From Candidatus Sysuiplasma acidicola (lineage in GTDB: Archaea > Thermoplasmatota > Thermoplasmata > Sysuiplasmatales > Sysuiplasmataceae), in assembly GCA_019721035.1 (NCBI GenBank), contig JAHEAA010000006.1:1-64000 (forward strand): a stretch of DNA of 64,000 bases, read 5' to 3'. The notes beneath the pieces were generated by a model. That model had not been told where the DNA came from and ran no database searches. It saw only the letters and a program-made list of their open reading frames with translations. How positions within the stretch are numbered: the stretch's first letter is position 1; each line of letters opens with the position of its first letter. The translations under genes and the position numbers were made by a program. Below, one piece after another: positions 9,114-17,996 of this stretch.

Positions 9114-9992
9114 ATGGGCCATCGAGAGAGTATGGGAGTGTTACATGTGAGGGTTGTGACTGAAATTATTGGAAAATCGGATTCAGGCATAGATCTGAAT
9201 GTGACGGTACCAACAATCACTGTCTCCTCGGAGAAGTTCAAGACGCTGAGACACAGTGTGATAGAAAGTGCAGCAAATGTTGGATGCAATGTTTTGTTGA
9301 TAGCTGTTGAAGACTCTCTACCGTCCTTCAGATTTTCAAAGTCGGTTAACAGGGGTTTCGCAGAATTCGATGCCGATTATTATGTCAATGTAAATGATGA
9401 TATACTTCTGCAAAAGACTTCCTTGAGTAACAGTTTGCATAGTTTACAAAAGGATGATGAGATTGGTATTTTGGCCGGCATTCATTATAATCCAGATGGT
9501 ACGATACAAGATGTGGGTTACGGTGTCGCATTAAGTGCGACAGCGAAATATTATGCCATGATGGTTTTAAAGTATCATGCCCCCTTTGATGCCTTCAGAA
9601 AAATAAAAAATTACAAGGAGAGGGGAATTTCTAAGTTTGTTCTATTTTATGATTACAAGAGTGTTAAAGAGGCAAAGGAGGGATTGTGTGGTGGACCGTA
9701 TCAGATGATTAACAAATCGGCATTGAAGTTGACCGGTGGGTATGATGAAAATTACGTTATGGGCCTCGAGGATACAGATTTCTGTTTGAGAGTTATACAG
9801 AATGGGTTGAAAGCAAGAATTGACAGAAGAGTAGGTATGACCCATGAGCGAGGTGCATCGGGAATAAACTATTGGAAATCGTGGAGCGAAGACGGGACGC
9901 GTTTATTGTATTCTAAATTCAGCGCCAACGATATACTAAGATTAGTTCGTGAGAACGGTCAACTGATCTCTAACTCGATTGATTTTGAGTAG
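9114..9992 (+). CDS. Family 2 glycosyltransferase
   Basis: 292 aa. The GT-A fold is shown by VNVNDDI (the DxD-type motif, near residue 95) and GGYDENYVMGLEDTDFCLR (near residue 210), the typical ED acceptor-loop motif of rhamnosyl/galactosyl-type GT2 enzymes. An alternative start is Met7 at 9132. The gene is visibly A+T-rich and flanked by A+T-rich intergenic DNA, in keeping with a horizontally acquired glycan cluster. It ends the island. Confidence 0.8.
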   Translation: MGHRESMGVLHVRVVTEIIGKSDSGIDLNVTVPTITVSSEKFKTLRHSVIESAANVGCNVLLIAVEDSLPSFRFSKSVNRGFAEFDADYYVNVNDDILLQKTSLSNSLHSLQKDDEIGILAGIHYNPDGTIQDVGYGVALSATAKYYAMMVLKYHAPFDAFRKIKNYKERGISKFVLFYDYKSVKEAKEGLCGGPYQMINKSALKLTGGYDENYVMGLEDTDFCLRVIQNGLKARIDRRVGMTHERGASGINYWKSWSEDGTRLLYSKFSANDILRLVRENGQLISNSIDFE

Positions 9993-10192
9993 TATTGTGA
10001 TGGATGTTTGTATTTTGAATCACTCTGGCAGCTGAAGAATTTATTTCTCCGCCACCTTACCTTGCGTTCTCTTCCGCTTGTCGTAGAACTCAGTTTGTGT
10101 CGTATGGTCAAGGTTAAGCGAATCCCAGTTCTCAATTTCAATGTGCCAGCATCTTGTTGTCCGAAACCGACGCCCTGCATACAGTCATCGAT

Positions 10193-10399
10193 TCATATGT
10201 TATGTCTTGCGGCGCCGTAAATGATCATTACGAATCCAAAGAATCCCAGTCCAAGGGCAACCCAGCTGGACAACTGGTGCTGTCCAATCTGCGAATTGAT
10301 TGTCGGAAAGAGCTGATAGTAGATGAACAGAGGGGAGGCGGCGAGCAGCAGCACTATGCCTGTTGCGATTATTAACATGTTAAAGTGCTCCTCCTTCAA
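10193..10399 (-). CDS. Small membrane protein, last gene of the cytochrome b operon
   Basis: 68 aa with two predicted membrane spans (about residues 8-28 and 45-63). I do not recognise a family. Its ATG overlaps the stop of the preceding gene by 4 nt, so it belongs to the Rieske/cytochrome b transcript and may be an accessory subunit. Confidence 0.65.
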   Translation of the reverse strand: MKEEHFNMLIIATGIVLLLAASPLFIYYQLFPTINSQIGQHQLSSWVALGLGFFGFVMIIYGAARHNI

Positions 10400-10743
10400 A
10401 CCAGGCTCACCCCTATGAGGCCAAAAGCAAACGCATACAGTATCAGCGGAAAGAACATCGTAATCCGCGACATCTTCAGGTTTGCCCGTCTGGCAAGGAT
10501 AAACGAAAGGAGGTAAAGAGCGAGAGAGACCGTGGTGAAGATAATGGATATTGCCTCGAGACCGACCAGGAAAGTGTAAAAATTGCCGAATATGGGGGAT
10601 GTCATAGAATGTGTCTGTTCATGGTACATCACAACAACAGGCTCAATGACCACTGCGAACATGATGACGAATATGGAGCCGACTATGAACACAATCATTG
10701 ACAGGTAGTAGGCCATGAGCGCCTTATTTTCCATAAGCACCAC
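10396..10743 (-). CDS. Small membrane protein in the cytochrome b operon
   Basis: 115 aa with three hydrophobic spans (about 10-35, 52-82 and 93-113). A more likely start is the second Met at 10734, which reduces overlap with the upstream gene. It has no haem ligands that I can assign and no family recognised. Context suggests a subunit or assembly factor of the quinol-oxidising complex. Confidence 0.65.
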   Translation of the reverse strand: MVLMENKALMAYYLSMIVFIVGSIFVIMFAVVIEPVVVMYHEQTHSMTSPIFGNFYTFLVGLEAISIIFTTVSLALYLLSFILARRANLKMSRITMFFPLILYAFAFGLIGVSLV

Positions 10744-10918
10744 CTGTGAGGAACCGCATTATCATTAGCACGATCGAGGCTGTGAGTATAAGCTCAATGC
10801 CCAGGAGGGCAGCCCATGCGGCCTGGTATTTTATCGGATTCAGCAGGGAGATGTACCACATGCAAGCAGCTATGACAAACTGAACCGCGACTATGATGTA
10901 CGGTACCTTGTCATTCAT
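10724..10918 (-). CDS. Small membrane protein following cytochrome b
   Basis: 64 aa with two membrane spans. Its start overlaps the cytochrome b stop by 8 nt, so translation is probably coupled. No homologue recognised. It resembles the tiny supernumerary subunits of bc-type complexes in size and place only. Confidence 0.6.
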   Translation of the reverse strand: MNDKVPYIIVAVQFVIAACMWYISLLNPIKYQAAWAALLGIELILTASIVLMIMRFLTGGAYGK

Positions 10919-12110
10919 TGCGCTTCACCGCCATTGCGCCCAGATCTCTCTTTGCGTGTCTCATCGCATACACCGGAACGAGCGAGCAGAACGTCAGCGC
11001 ATAGAGCATGAACAGCGTCAAAGGCCGCGTCTGCGACAGGCCCGGTTGGGCGTATCCCCAGAGTCCGACTACCAGCCAGAAGAGTATGATGAAGACGCCC
11101 ATGAATGTGATCATCGGCCTCTCAAGCGGCCCGTTATCCCTGTATCTGTCGATGAACGGGACGAGCATGAGGAATAAAAGGAGTGCGAACACCAGCGGTA
11201 CGCCCCCCGTCGAAAGGCCAAACCCTGCGACATCCATGAGTTTGTAGACTGGCATTTCGTACCAGTCCGGGAACGGCGTCGTGCCGTACACCAGCTGGCC
11301 GTATGCCGGCGGCAGCCCCTGCGGCATCAGTGCCGAAGCAATGAGAATGCCTGCAACAAAAATCATGCCTATGAATGCGGTGTAGAGCAGATTCATCGGG
11401 AACCATGGAATCTTCTCTTCGTCGGCATGTGCGGAAGGGTCGTATGGTCCGGACTTTTCATACAGGAAAAAGTGTATGAAGACGAGAATCAGCAATATTA
11501 TGCTGAGTATTGCAGCATGCAGTATGAGCAGGTGCTGCCAGGACTGCACCGTCGTGCCGTTGCCTACGATCACCGATGTGAGCCATCCGGCCAGTCCAGG
11601 TGCCAGCCTGCCGATTATGCTCCGCTGGAGCAGTATTTCAGAAACATGCAGGCCAAGAACGCTCTGAACGGAATACGTCAGCATGTACCCCATTGCCGCG
11701 ATGGTGTTGACGAGCAGAAATATTATGACGCCTATGATCCACTGCAGCCATCTCCACTTTCCCCGGTATGCGCCGATGAAGTACTGCCTGAACATGTGTA
11801 TGTAGACCATGGCGACCATTGCATACGCCATGAACAGATGCGAAGTGAGCAGCACTTCACCGAACGGAACTACGCCCATAATCATCAGTGTGGAGCTGTA
11901 AGGACTTCCGGGTTCGTAGTAGTAGGCGAGCAGTATTCCGGTGGCTATCTGGTAAATGAGCGCCGTGGCGAGGAATGCCCCTGTCCAGTAGTCAATACGC
12001 AGCTCTTTCCTCGTGACCGGAAGGAAAGAAATCGAGTATGCTCCTTTCTGTGCCTCTTCCTGTTTCGTAAGGTTCAGAGGATTGTACTCATTCTTTTCAG
12101 CCATGTGCAC
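10911..12110 (-). CDS. Cytochrome b/b6-type subunit of a quinol-oxidising complex
   Basis: 399 aa, about eight membrane spans. The haem b ligands are visible as two His pairs: His91/His105 (H-x13-H, helix B) and His198/His213 (H-x14-H, helix D, the b6-like spacing). PDWY stands in for the PEWY quinol-site motif. N- and C-terminal halves are fused as in classical cytochrome b. It oxidises membrane quinol with the Rieske protein encoded just upstream (10-nt gap). No cytochrome c1 gene is present, as in several archaeal acidophiles. The operon runs Rieske, cytochrome b, three small membrane proteins. Confidence 0.93.
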   Translation of the reverse strand: MHMAEKNEYNPLNLTKQEEAQKGAYSISFLPVTRKELRIDYWTGAFLATALIYQIATGILLAYYYEPGSPYSSTLMIMGVVPFGEVLLTSHLFMAYAMVAMVYIHMFRQYFIGAYRGKWRWLQWIIGVIIFLLVNTIAAMGYMLTYSVQSVLGLHVSEILLQRSIIGRLAPGLAGWLTSVIVGNGTTVQSWQHLLILHAAILSIILLILVFIHFFLYEKSGPYDPSAHADEEKIPWFPMNLLYTAFIGMIFVAGILIASALMPQGLPPAYGQLVYGTTPFPDWYEMPVYKLMDVAGFGLSTGGVPLVFALLLFLMLVPFIDRYRDNGPLERPMITFMGVFIILFWLVVGLWGYAQPGLSQTRPLTLFMLYALTFCSLVPVYAMRHAKRDLGAMAVKRNE

Positions 12111-12120
12111 CTACACCAAG

Positions 12121-12981
12121 TTATTTTGAAGGCCATGGTCCGTTCGCGCTGCTCACCACTATTGTCTTGTAAATCGGTCCACTGACGCTGCTGGAAAGAG
12201 CAAGGGGCGGGCCGTCATACACGGGCAGCAGCGATCCTCCAGACAGATTCTCCGCTTCCACTCCGGCGCCATACTCCTGGCCGCCGGGTTCCCACAGATG
12301 AGTTCTTATCACGGCGTTCACCGGGTTCATGCCTGTGGCGTAAACTATTCCGTCAGCATCGACGGTAAGAATGACCTGCGGCAGAGAATGATTTGCAGGA
12401 CTGGGAGCTGGTCCCGAATTATAGAGATTGTGCGGTCCCAGGGTTGGATCGTACTGGCTGCCATGACACTTGCAGAACAGCAGCCCGAAAGCAGGCCAGT
12501 TGGTCTCGTTATATCCAATCAGTTTGGCCTCAAAGGGGATGCTCTGATGCGGATGGTAGTCCAGGAGCGGGACTATGCATCCGAGATGCTGGCAAATCCC
12601 GCTGAAGGCAGTAACATACTCCCCCGTCGGCAATTTTACGGCACCCGGAATAGGTGCGCTCATCCCAGAAAGTTTGACGAGTATGTTCGGCTCATCCTGC
12701 AGTGGGTAGTTGAACATCATTATGGGATAAGTGGAACTGCTGGCTGTTGCAGTGGGTATGTCTGAAGCTTTTATTGGATTGCGCTGGCTGTCGACAAGAA
12801 CGGCTGTGGGGTACGAACTCAGTAAGGGTGTGTCCCTCGTTGTTGGCGAGATAAATCTTTCCAATGAGAGTCCGCCCAGAACAAGAGCTCCGGAGGAGGC
12901 GCCAAGAGCCTTAATGAAGGTCCTCCTCTGTTTATCCACTTCCTGTTTGCCCTTCTCTTCCTTTTTCCGTTTTTCAGGCAT
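12121..12981 (-). CDS. Rieske [2Fe-2S] iron-sulfur protein
   Basis: 286 aa. A charged N-terminus carries RRTFIKALG and a hydrophobic helix (residues 25-40), a Tat-like signal anchor. The cluster ligands are Cys130/His132 (CQHLGC) and Cys170/His173 (CKCHGS), with the disulfide-forming Cys135 and Cys172. The 34-residue spacer between motifs is longer than in bacterial or mitochondrial Rieske proteins and resembles archaeal SoxL-type proteins. It transfers electrons from quinol to an acceptor outside the membrane; with no c1 gene nearby the acceptor is unknown (sulfocyanin or another copper protein is possible). Confidence 0.93.
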   Translation of the reverse strand: MPEKRKKEEKGKQEVDKQRRTFIKALGASSGALVLGGLSLERFISPTTRDTPLLSSYPTAVLVDSQRNPIKASDIPTATASSSTYPIMMFNYPLQDEPNILVKLSGMSAPIPGAVKLPTGEYVTAFSGICQHLGCIVPLLDYHPHQSIPFEAKLIGYNETNWPAFGLLFCKCHGSQYDPTLGPHNLYNSGPAPSPANHSLPQVILTVDADGIVYATGMNPVNAVIRTHLWEPGGQEYGAGVEAENLSGGSLLPVYDGPPLALSSSVSGPIYKTIVVSSANGPWPSK

Positions 12982-13011
12982 TGTACATTCTCCGGCATGT
13001 GTTGTCGTGCA

Positions 13012-13185
13012 TCAATTTACCCTGAAACCTGGCCGCACGCTGCAAGGTGCATCGTGTTCCAAACTATTTGCGTATTTGCAGGCCATCGCGTCGTAATCTT
13101 TCTGCTCACGCAGGAATCCGGTGATGTCAAAGACATCGCCACTGAATATATTCCTCTCCGTTCCCGCAGGCATCAGACGGTTCAT
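13012..13185 (-). CDS. Small hypothetical protein heading the Rieske operon
   Basis: 57 aa, soluble, with two Cys and a mixed charged sequence. No family recognised. A TATA-like TTAAAATAG lies about 20-30 nt before the ATG and the gene ends 30 nt before the Rieske start on the same strand, so it may lead the operon. Codon use looks like coding DNA, but support is modest. Confidence 0.45.
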   Translation of the reverse strand: MNRLMPAGTERNIFSGDVFDITGFLREQKDYDAMACKYANSLEHDAPCSVRPGFRVN

Positions 13186-13194
13186 CAGCCCTTA

Positions 13195-13210
13195 CTATTT
13201 TAAGATTTAA
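13195..13210 (-). promoter_or_regulatory. TATA-like element upstream of the respiratory operon
   Basis: TTAAATCTTAAAATAG on the minus strand is the best TATA candidate between the Rieske operon and the divergent REC-PAS gene. Confidence 0.35.
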
Positions 13211-13435
13211 CCCAATATGTAAATGGCGGAATGATATTTGCTTAAGTCGAATCACGGCAGACGCATCAGACAAATGCCCGCCAGGCTTTAGAATCGATTG
13301 AAATTACGCCCGTCGCAAAACAGGCTCTTCAATCGGGAGGTCATGTGGTTATCAGCTCTGAAATTATTGAATCATTGGTTTATAAACGCCCGCCGCATGA
13401 TGCTTCTAAAGGTTGACCCCACTGAAGCCTAAACG

Positions 13436-14233
13436 ATGATGTCTATGGTATCACAGGACGGAGGAGGAAAGCTCCAGATACTCTATGTCGACGACGAAAA
13501 GTTCCTTCATGAGCCTTTCAAGCTGTACATGGAGATGATTGGCAGCGTAAGTGTCGATTGCGCAAATTCCGGAAAGGAGGCAATCGACAAACTCTCCAGT
13601 TTGAGGTACCATGCCGTTGTCTCCGACTATCAGATGCCAGGCATGGACGGCATAGAGCTGCTCAAAAACATACGTTCCAGAGGCTCCGATATCCCCTTCG
13701 TCATATTCACCGCAAGGGGCAGGGAGGAGATAGTCATAGAGGCGATAAACAACGGAGCGGACTATTACCTTATGAAGGGAGAGGACCCCATTTCCTTGTT
13801 TGCTGACATGCTGCACGTCATCCAGTCTGCCGTGAACGAAAGGGAAGAGCGTGAGCATCTTCGCGTGACGGAGGAGAGACTCAGGGCAGTGCTGGACAAC
13901 ACTCACGACGCTATAGTGCTCTTTGATATGAACTACAGGGTTTTGTATGTGAATCCTTCCTTCCAAAAGACCTTCGGATGGAGCCTCGAAGATCTGAATG
14001 AATTGAGCCTGCCATGGATTCCGGAGGAATCTCTTCCCCGTACCGAGACGCGGATAGACGATATGGTTTCATCTAAAAAAGCACTGCATTATGATGGAAT
14101 AAGGAAAACAAAACAGGGTCGCTTAATCAAATGCCACATTTCCATAACACCGATAACAGACCCTAACGGTAAAGTTAATACCGTTTCTGCCATCATGACA
14201 CCGATAGAGCAGGGGACTGAGCTTCAGTCCTGA
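13436..14233 (+). CDS. Response-regulator receiver plus PAS domain protein
   Basis: 265 aa. Residues 13-130 form a receiver domain: acidic pair Asp19-Asp20, phospho-acceptor Asp64 in SDYQMPGMDG, Thr in FTARG and Lys in LMKGED. A coiled linker (130-150) leads into a PAS domain (150-255). There is no kinase, HTH or cyclase output. Such REC-PAS proteins occur in archaea, where they presumably relay signals by protein contact. No histidine kinase lies in the window. The next gene begins 229 nt downstream. Confidence 0.85.
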   Translation: MMSMVSQDGGGKLQILYVDDEKFLHEPFKLYMEMIGSVSVDCANSGKEAIDKLSSLRYHAVVSDYQMPGMDGIELLKNIRSRGSDIPFVIFTARGREEIVIEAINNGADYYLMKGEDPISLFADMLHVIQSAVNEREEREHLRVTEERLRAVLDNTHDAIVLFDMNYRVLYVNPSFQKTFGWSLEDLNELSLPWIPEESLPRTETRIDDMVSSKKALHYDGIRKTKQGRLIKCHISITPITDPNGKVNTVSAIMTPIEQGTELQS

Positions 14234-14462
14234 GGAAATGTGTTTTTGTTCTCGCTGCGATGCCATAACGCGCATTTGCCCGATGCGACCGCATGGGATA
14301 TGTTTATCACCGTCAATCGTCTTAAGAACATTCAATCAATGGTAGCCGGAGATGCTGCACAGGCGTACCCCCACGTTTAAGGCAGAATGAGCAAACTCGT
14401 GCGCCCGACCGTGGATGTCTGCATGACATCTGTATTTGCAGTTATTTCAGGAGTGATATCGA

Positions 14463-15446
14463 ATGCCAGCCGAAGAGAGCAGGGAAACATTGCACATCAA
14501 AAACGAGCGCCATGCGCACACTCGGACGACATTCAAAATGCCCGGAGAGCTGAGACTCGGAGCGCCAACTCTCCGTGTTGGCAACGCCGGCATAATGAAA
14601 AAGTTCTATGTTGAGAAACTGGGCCTTGCAGTTAAAAGGGAATTCAAAGACACTTCCGACTCATTGAATGTAACGGAGCTGGGCTTCGAATCATCGTCAG
14701 GGAAGTCAGAGGGGGAAACAGTGATTGTTCTGAAAGACGATCCTGAGGCTGTGGTTCCGCCACACGATTTTGCCGGTCTGTACCATTACGCACTCCTCGT
14801 CCCTGACAGGAGGAGTCTCGCATCCACATACCTCGCTATTGAGCACTCCGGCGCACGATACGATGGTTTCGCCAATCATACATTCAGCGAATCTCTTTAT
14901 CTGCACGATGCCGAGAACAACGGCATTGAAATTTATGCGGACAGGCCAAGAAGCGAATGGCCAGACTGGGGCAGGATGACAGATTCTCTGAATCATGGTG
15001 ATATGTCGGCGCTTAACATCATGACGCGGCCGCTTGATTTAGGATCTTTGCTCAGGGAGCTGAATGGTTTGCAGTCAACCGGCGTAACTTCATTTCCTGC
15101 AGGGGCGGTAATCGGACACATGCATCTCAGAGTAACAGATCTTGAGAGATCCGTCAAGTTCTATCACGAGAAACTCGGCCTTGATGTCAAGGCTTACATT
15201 CCGCAAATCGGTGCCGCCTTTCTGTCCGCTGGCGGCTATCATCACCACCTGGGCCTTAACACATGGCACAGCAGGGAGGGCAGCCCTCACAGAACCGGTT
15301 ACTCTGGACTCGACAGTTTCACATTCATAGTCCCGGACAGGCACATTGTAGAGGAGCTGGCTGCAGTGCTGGACGGCGCTTCCGTAGTTAACGGCAAGCT
15401 TACTTTTTCAGATCCCGATGGAATAGTGATATCTATAGAAGCATAA
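14463..15446 (+). CDS. Two-domain VOC protein (glyoxalase / extradiol-dioxygenase-like, CatE type)
   Basis: 327 aa, or 302 aa from Met26 at 14538, where homology to the fold begins. Two VOC modules: residues about 30-160 and 215-325. The second has GHMHLRV and YHHHLGL for metal-binding histidines and a terminal acidic residue near SIEA. It resembles Bacillus CatE-type ring-cleavage or glyoxalase-like enzymes; the substrate cannot be told from sequence. It is alone, with no obvious operon partner. Confidence 0.75.
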   Translation: MPAEESRETLHIKNERHAHTRTTFKMPGELRLGAPTLRVGNAGIMKKFYVEKLGLAVKREFKDTSDSLNVTELGFESSSGKSEGETVIVLKDDPEAVVPPHDFAGLYHYALLVPDRRSLASTYLAIEHSGARYDGFANHTFSESLYLHDAENNGIEIYADRPRSEWPDWGRMTDSLNHGDMSALNIMTRPLDLGSLLRELNGLQSTGVTSFPAGAVIGHMHLRVTDLERSVKFYHEKLGLDVKAYIPQIGAAFLSAGGYHHHLGLNTWHSREGSPHRTGYSGLDSFTFIVPDRHIVEELAAVLDGASVVNGKLTFSDPDGIVISIEA

Positions 15447-15589
15447 TTTACGAATTCTCCTGAATGCCGGGCAGTGTTCAAAGCACTTTTCAGTTTCCTC
15501 GACCGGTGCTTTGCAAAACTGGTCGGTCAGACAAAACAACATATATGCACGACTGCCTCGATTCCAACATCAGAGAGCGAAAGCGGTGA

Positions 15590-16114
15590 ATGACAGTGGA
15601 GCAGAATGAGATTTCATTGATTCGACAAGGAGAGTTTCCGTCCAGGAAAGGAGAACGCCCTGTTACTCAGCACGCTATGCCGCACACACAGCTGAGTCAG
15701 AACGCGCCGCCAGAACAGTACAGTAAACTCGCCGAATTGATTTTTTCCATTCCTGGCATTGAAGAACGGCGCAGCCTTGTGTCGGTACCCGGCGCAAGGG
15801 CACTGTGGCTGAGAGAAGGTTCAGGTGAAGGACCGCGTGCTGCATTTTTCGCAGGCAGGGAATTCGCGCACCTGCATCCTGCTTATGACGGGAGTCTGCA
15901 CATGACGCTTCCTCAACCGCTGATTGAAGAAGCGACAGGAAAGGGATGGGGTGAACTTCATCCTCTGGCCGAAATGGGCATTGCACCGGGAAATTTTGTA
16001 ATGATTTATGGGCCGAGAAATGACGAGGAGCTCAAAGTGGTCTACAGTCTGGTCAGGTATTCATGCTCTTTTGCGAAAGGCGAAATGGATAAAGTTTCCG
16101 CAACTGTGGAATAG
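15590..16114 (+). CDS. Luciferase-domain (PF17648-like) protein
   Basis: 174 aa. The central REFAHLHPAYDGSLHMTLP segment, rich in His, is the hallmark of the small alpha/beta 'luciferase domain' family, which is unrelated to LuxA and of unknown role in most prokaryotes. The C-terminal segment is NFVMIYGPRNDEEL. The start ATG follows a GGTGA ribosome site. The first 40 residues look disordered. Confidence 0.65.
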   Translation: MTVEQNEISLIRQGEFPSRKGERPVTQHAMPHTQLSQNAPPEQYSKLAELIFSIPGIEERRSLVSVPGARALWLREGSGEGPRAAFFAGREFAHLHPAYDGSLHMTLPQPLIEEATGKGWGELHPLAEMGIAPGNFVMIYGPRNDEELKVVYSLVRYSCSFAKGEMDKVSATVE

Positions 16115-16462
16115 CCGTCGCACAGCCAATGTGATGCGAGCGCAAGTTCAGAAGTTCAGCTCTTTGGCATTGTACATCTGATGTCCGATTCTACATTCAT
16201 TCGAATCCAGTTCATGGCGGACCAATATTCATGACGACTCTGTCGCTCACAGAGCATCAGCTTCCAGATGCGTGTGACTTTAGTGTGTTAGCGAGGCTTT
16301 CATCAATCGTATTGTGAAACCAGTAATGTTGGATGTTCACGCCGGGATTCCAATGTATGCTCAGTCGCATCAGGAGTCTTTCATGCTTAATAATTGGTGT
16401 ATGGTCGATATGCATCCGTGGGGACCGTAGTCACCGGAAAAGTCACTCAAAGGCTCAAATAG
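16115..16462. other. Intergenic region, no gene seen
   Basis: No frame with coding character on either strand. It lies between the luciferase-domain gene and a decayed toxin-antitoxin locus. Confidence 0.4.
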
Positions 16463-16758
16463 TCAAGCAGGCGTAGCCTAAGTTGGGATAGCTCGATTCT
16501 AAAACTTAAAATTGGGAAGAAAGGTCATATGCAATCATTCCAAAAGCTATCAGACAAGCTATCGGTGTCGATGTAGGCGACGACCTGATTGTCGCCGTGG
16601 ACGTTGGTATAAAGTTGATCCCTGAAAGGAAGGTTGACAGAAGCTCTTTGAAAAAAGCAATTAGAAATAACAGAGCGATTATCTTCTCCATCGAAGGTGC
16701 TAAGGCCCCTAAGTCTGGCGAGGCATGGAAACATTCAATGGAGGATGAATTTGACTAG
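16463..16758 (+). pseudogene. Frameshifted AbrB/VapB-type antitoxin
   Basis: Two frames join into one AbrB-like protein. The first ends in LKIGKKG (about 16501-16530) and the second continues SYAIIPKAIRQAIGV and GDDLIVAVDVG to the TAG at 16756. AbrB/MazE-type antitoxins read IGKKG-x-x-x-IPK-x-IR, so the break near 16530 is a frameshift within the swapped-hairpin DNA-binding fold. No good start codon remains. It is followed by a VapC-like fragment. Confidence 0.6.
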
Positions 16759-16883
16759 TGCTTTCTTAAGGGCCAGGACTAAAAGTGAGCGTATGGCGGT
16801 CAACGCCAAGAGTGCAAACGATATCCTGAAGAGCGTTCCCAGGTTGAAGAAAGGTACAACGAGGAAAATGGTCAGGAAAGATC

Positions 16884-17102
16884 GTGACAGCCATGCTTGA
16901 AGGGTCTGCGCTTGTCGATTATCTGCTGGAGGAAGGTAGCGAGGAACTTGCTGACAACCTGTCTGTTGGTTTCGAAAGTGTGGAACTTATGCTCGTCGAG
17001 TCATACAATGCGATCTTGACACCGATGTGCAATAAATACATCAGTCCCGCGAATGCTTTTACTCTCACCAAGGCTTGGGTAAATAACTGGAGAAGTGTTT
17101 GA
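16884..17102 (+). pseudogene. Truncated VapC/PIN-domain toxin, N-terminal part
   Basis: 73 codons from a GTG. LEGSALVDYLLEEGSEEL matches the PIN start (usual LDASALVDYLL), and LMLVESYNAIL matches the second acidic motif. The first catalytic Asp is replaced by Glu and the C-terminal half (third and fourth acidic residues) is missing, so it should be inactive. Canonical VapC is about 130 aa. Confidence 0.55.
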
Positions 17103-17119
17103 AGGGTGCAAATGGTTCC

Positions 17120-17340
17120 TCAGCTTGATCTTAGCCTTATTATTTTGATGCTTTTTACCTTCTCAAAGTATCTGACGTTGTCTGTCAGGACTGCAGCATT
17201 TGCTTTCAGGGCATGAGTGGATATCAGGGTGTCGTTAATTCTTATCACGGATTCGTGTGCAATTTTCATTGCGCTCATAACGTTTTCATATGAAAAGTCG
17301 AGCCAGTGGGCCTGCGAGTTTCTCCTCAGGCTGCCATCTC
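17120..17340 (-). pseudogene. PIN-domain fragment, C-terminal part
   Basis: On the minus strand, ENVMSAMKIAHESVIRIND, ALKANAAVLTDN and FEKVKSIKIIRL form the third-to-fourth acidic-motif half of a VapC PIN domain, ending at TGA 17120-17122. There is no start or N-terminal half. It is opposite in strand to the adjacent N-terminal fragment, so it is not simply the rest of the same gene. Confidence 0.5.
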
Positions 17341-17408
17341 CTTCTTGTTCTTGCAGTCACAATGCTCCCTCCAAACCACCCTCATTCTGACTTGTTTTCT
17401 CCGGATCC

Positions 17409-17778
17409 TTATAAGCCAATAATGTCGCAGTATTTAGGGGGGCAGACCACATCGAAGAACACCTTCTTCTTGTCCCCAAGCACTTCCATATGCGTTTCCA
17501 TAACTGATCTTAGATCCTCAGCCGCTAGCCCTGTAAGTAATTCGTCGTCAAAATTCAGGTATAAGAAGTCATTTTTGAATCTGGTTCGCATTAGCTGCAT
17601 AATAAGCGTGCCTTTGCCACATCTACGTACGCCTTTTATGACAAAGGCGGAAGAGCCGCTATACGATAGGACTTCTGGAAAGATTGTTCTTGGTATTTCT
17701 TGGTATACTACTGTCGTAGCTGCTAATCTCTTTCAATTGGTCTTCTACTACACTGCGCAAAAGGCTCTTACTTATCAT
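17409..17778 (-). pseudogene. AAA ATPase (AAA_14/DUF4143 type) fragment, frameshifted by a 10-bp tandem duplication
   Basis: From ATG 17778 the frame reads MISKSLLRSVVEDQLKEISS and then hits a stop. A perfect tandem 10-bp repeat ATACCAAGAA sits at the break, and removing one copy restores the frame into FPEVLSYSGSSAFVIKG, the P-loop GVRRCGKGT and FLYLNFDDELL. The gene then ends early at 17409 (about 120 residues of a usual 400). The P-loop Ser/Thr pattern GKGT is also off-consensus. Confidence 0.7.
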
Positions 17779-17844
17779 GATGGGCTAATGGCAGAATAAA
17801 TATTTACACAATGCATATTGTAATAAACAAAATCAGCTATTAAT

Positions 17845-17860
17845 GTTTATTATAATAAAC
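17845..17860. repeat. 16-bp perfect palindrome upstream of the ATPase remnant
   Basis: GTTTATTATAATAAAC is its own reverse complement. A further half copy (TAATAAAC) lies at 17821. It is 67 nt upstream of the ATPase start codon, so it may have been an operator or paired TATA elements. Confidence 0.5.
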
Positions 17861-17996
17861 ACCCTGCTGCCATCGAGCGTGTTGAAAATCTTACTAATAA
17901 ATTCAGTTTTTGAGCCTCAACACGCGTGCGCTCTTGCCTAAGATCAGCATATATCTTACATAGTACCTGATTTTCTTAATCTCTGAAGCGCCTGTC

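Noticed and set aside
10008-12765. Plus-strand frames opposite the respiratory operon (for example 252 and 155 codons)
   Set aside because: Antisense shadows of cytochrome b and Rieske genes, whose haem and cluster motifs are plain.
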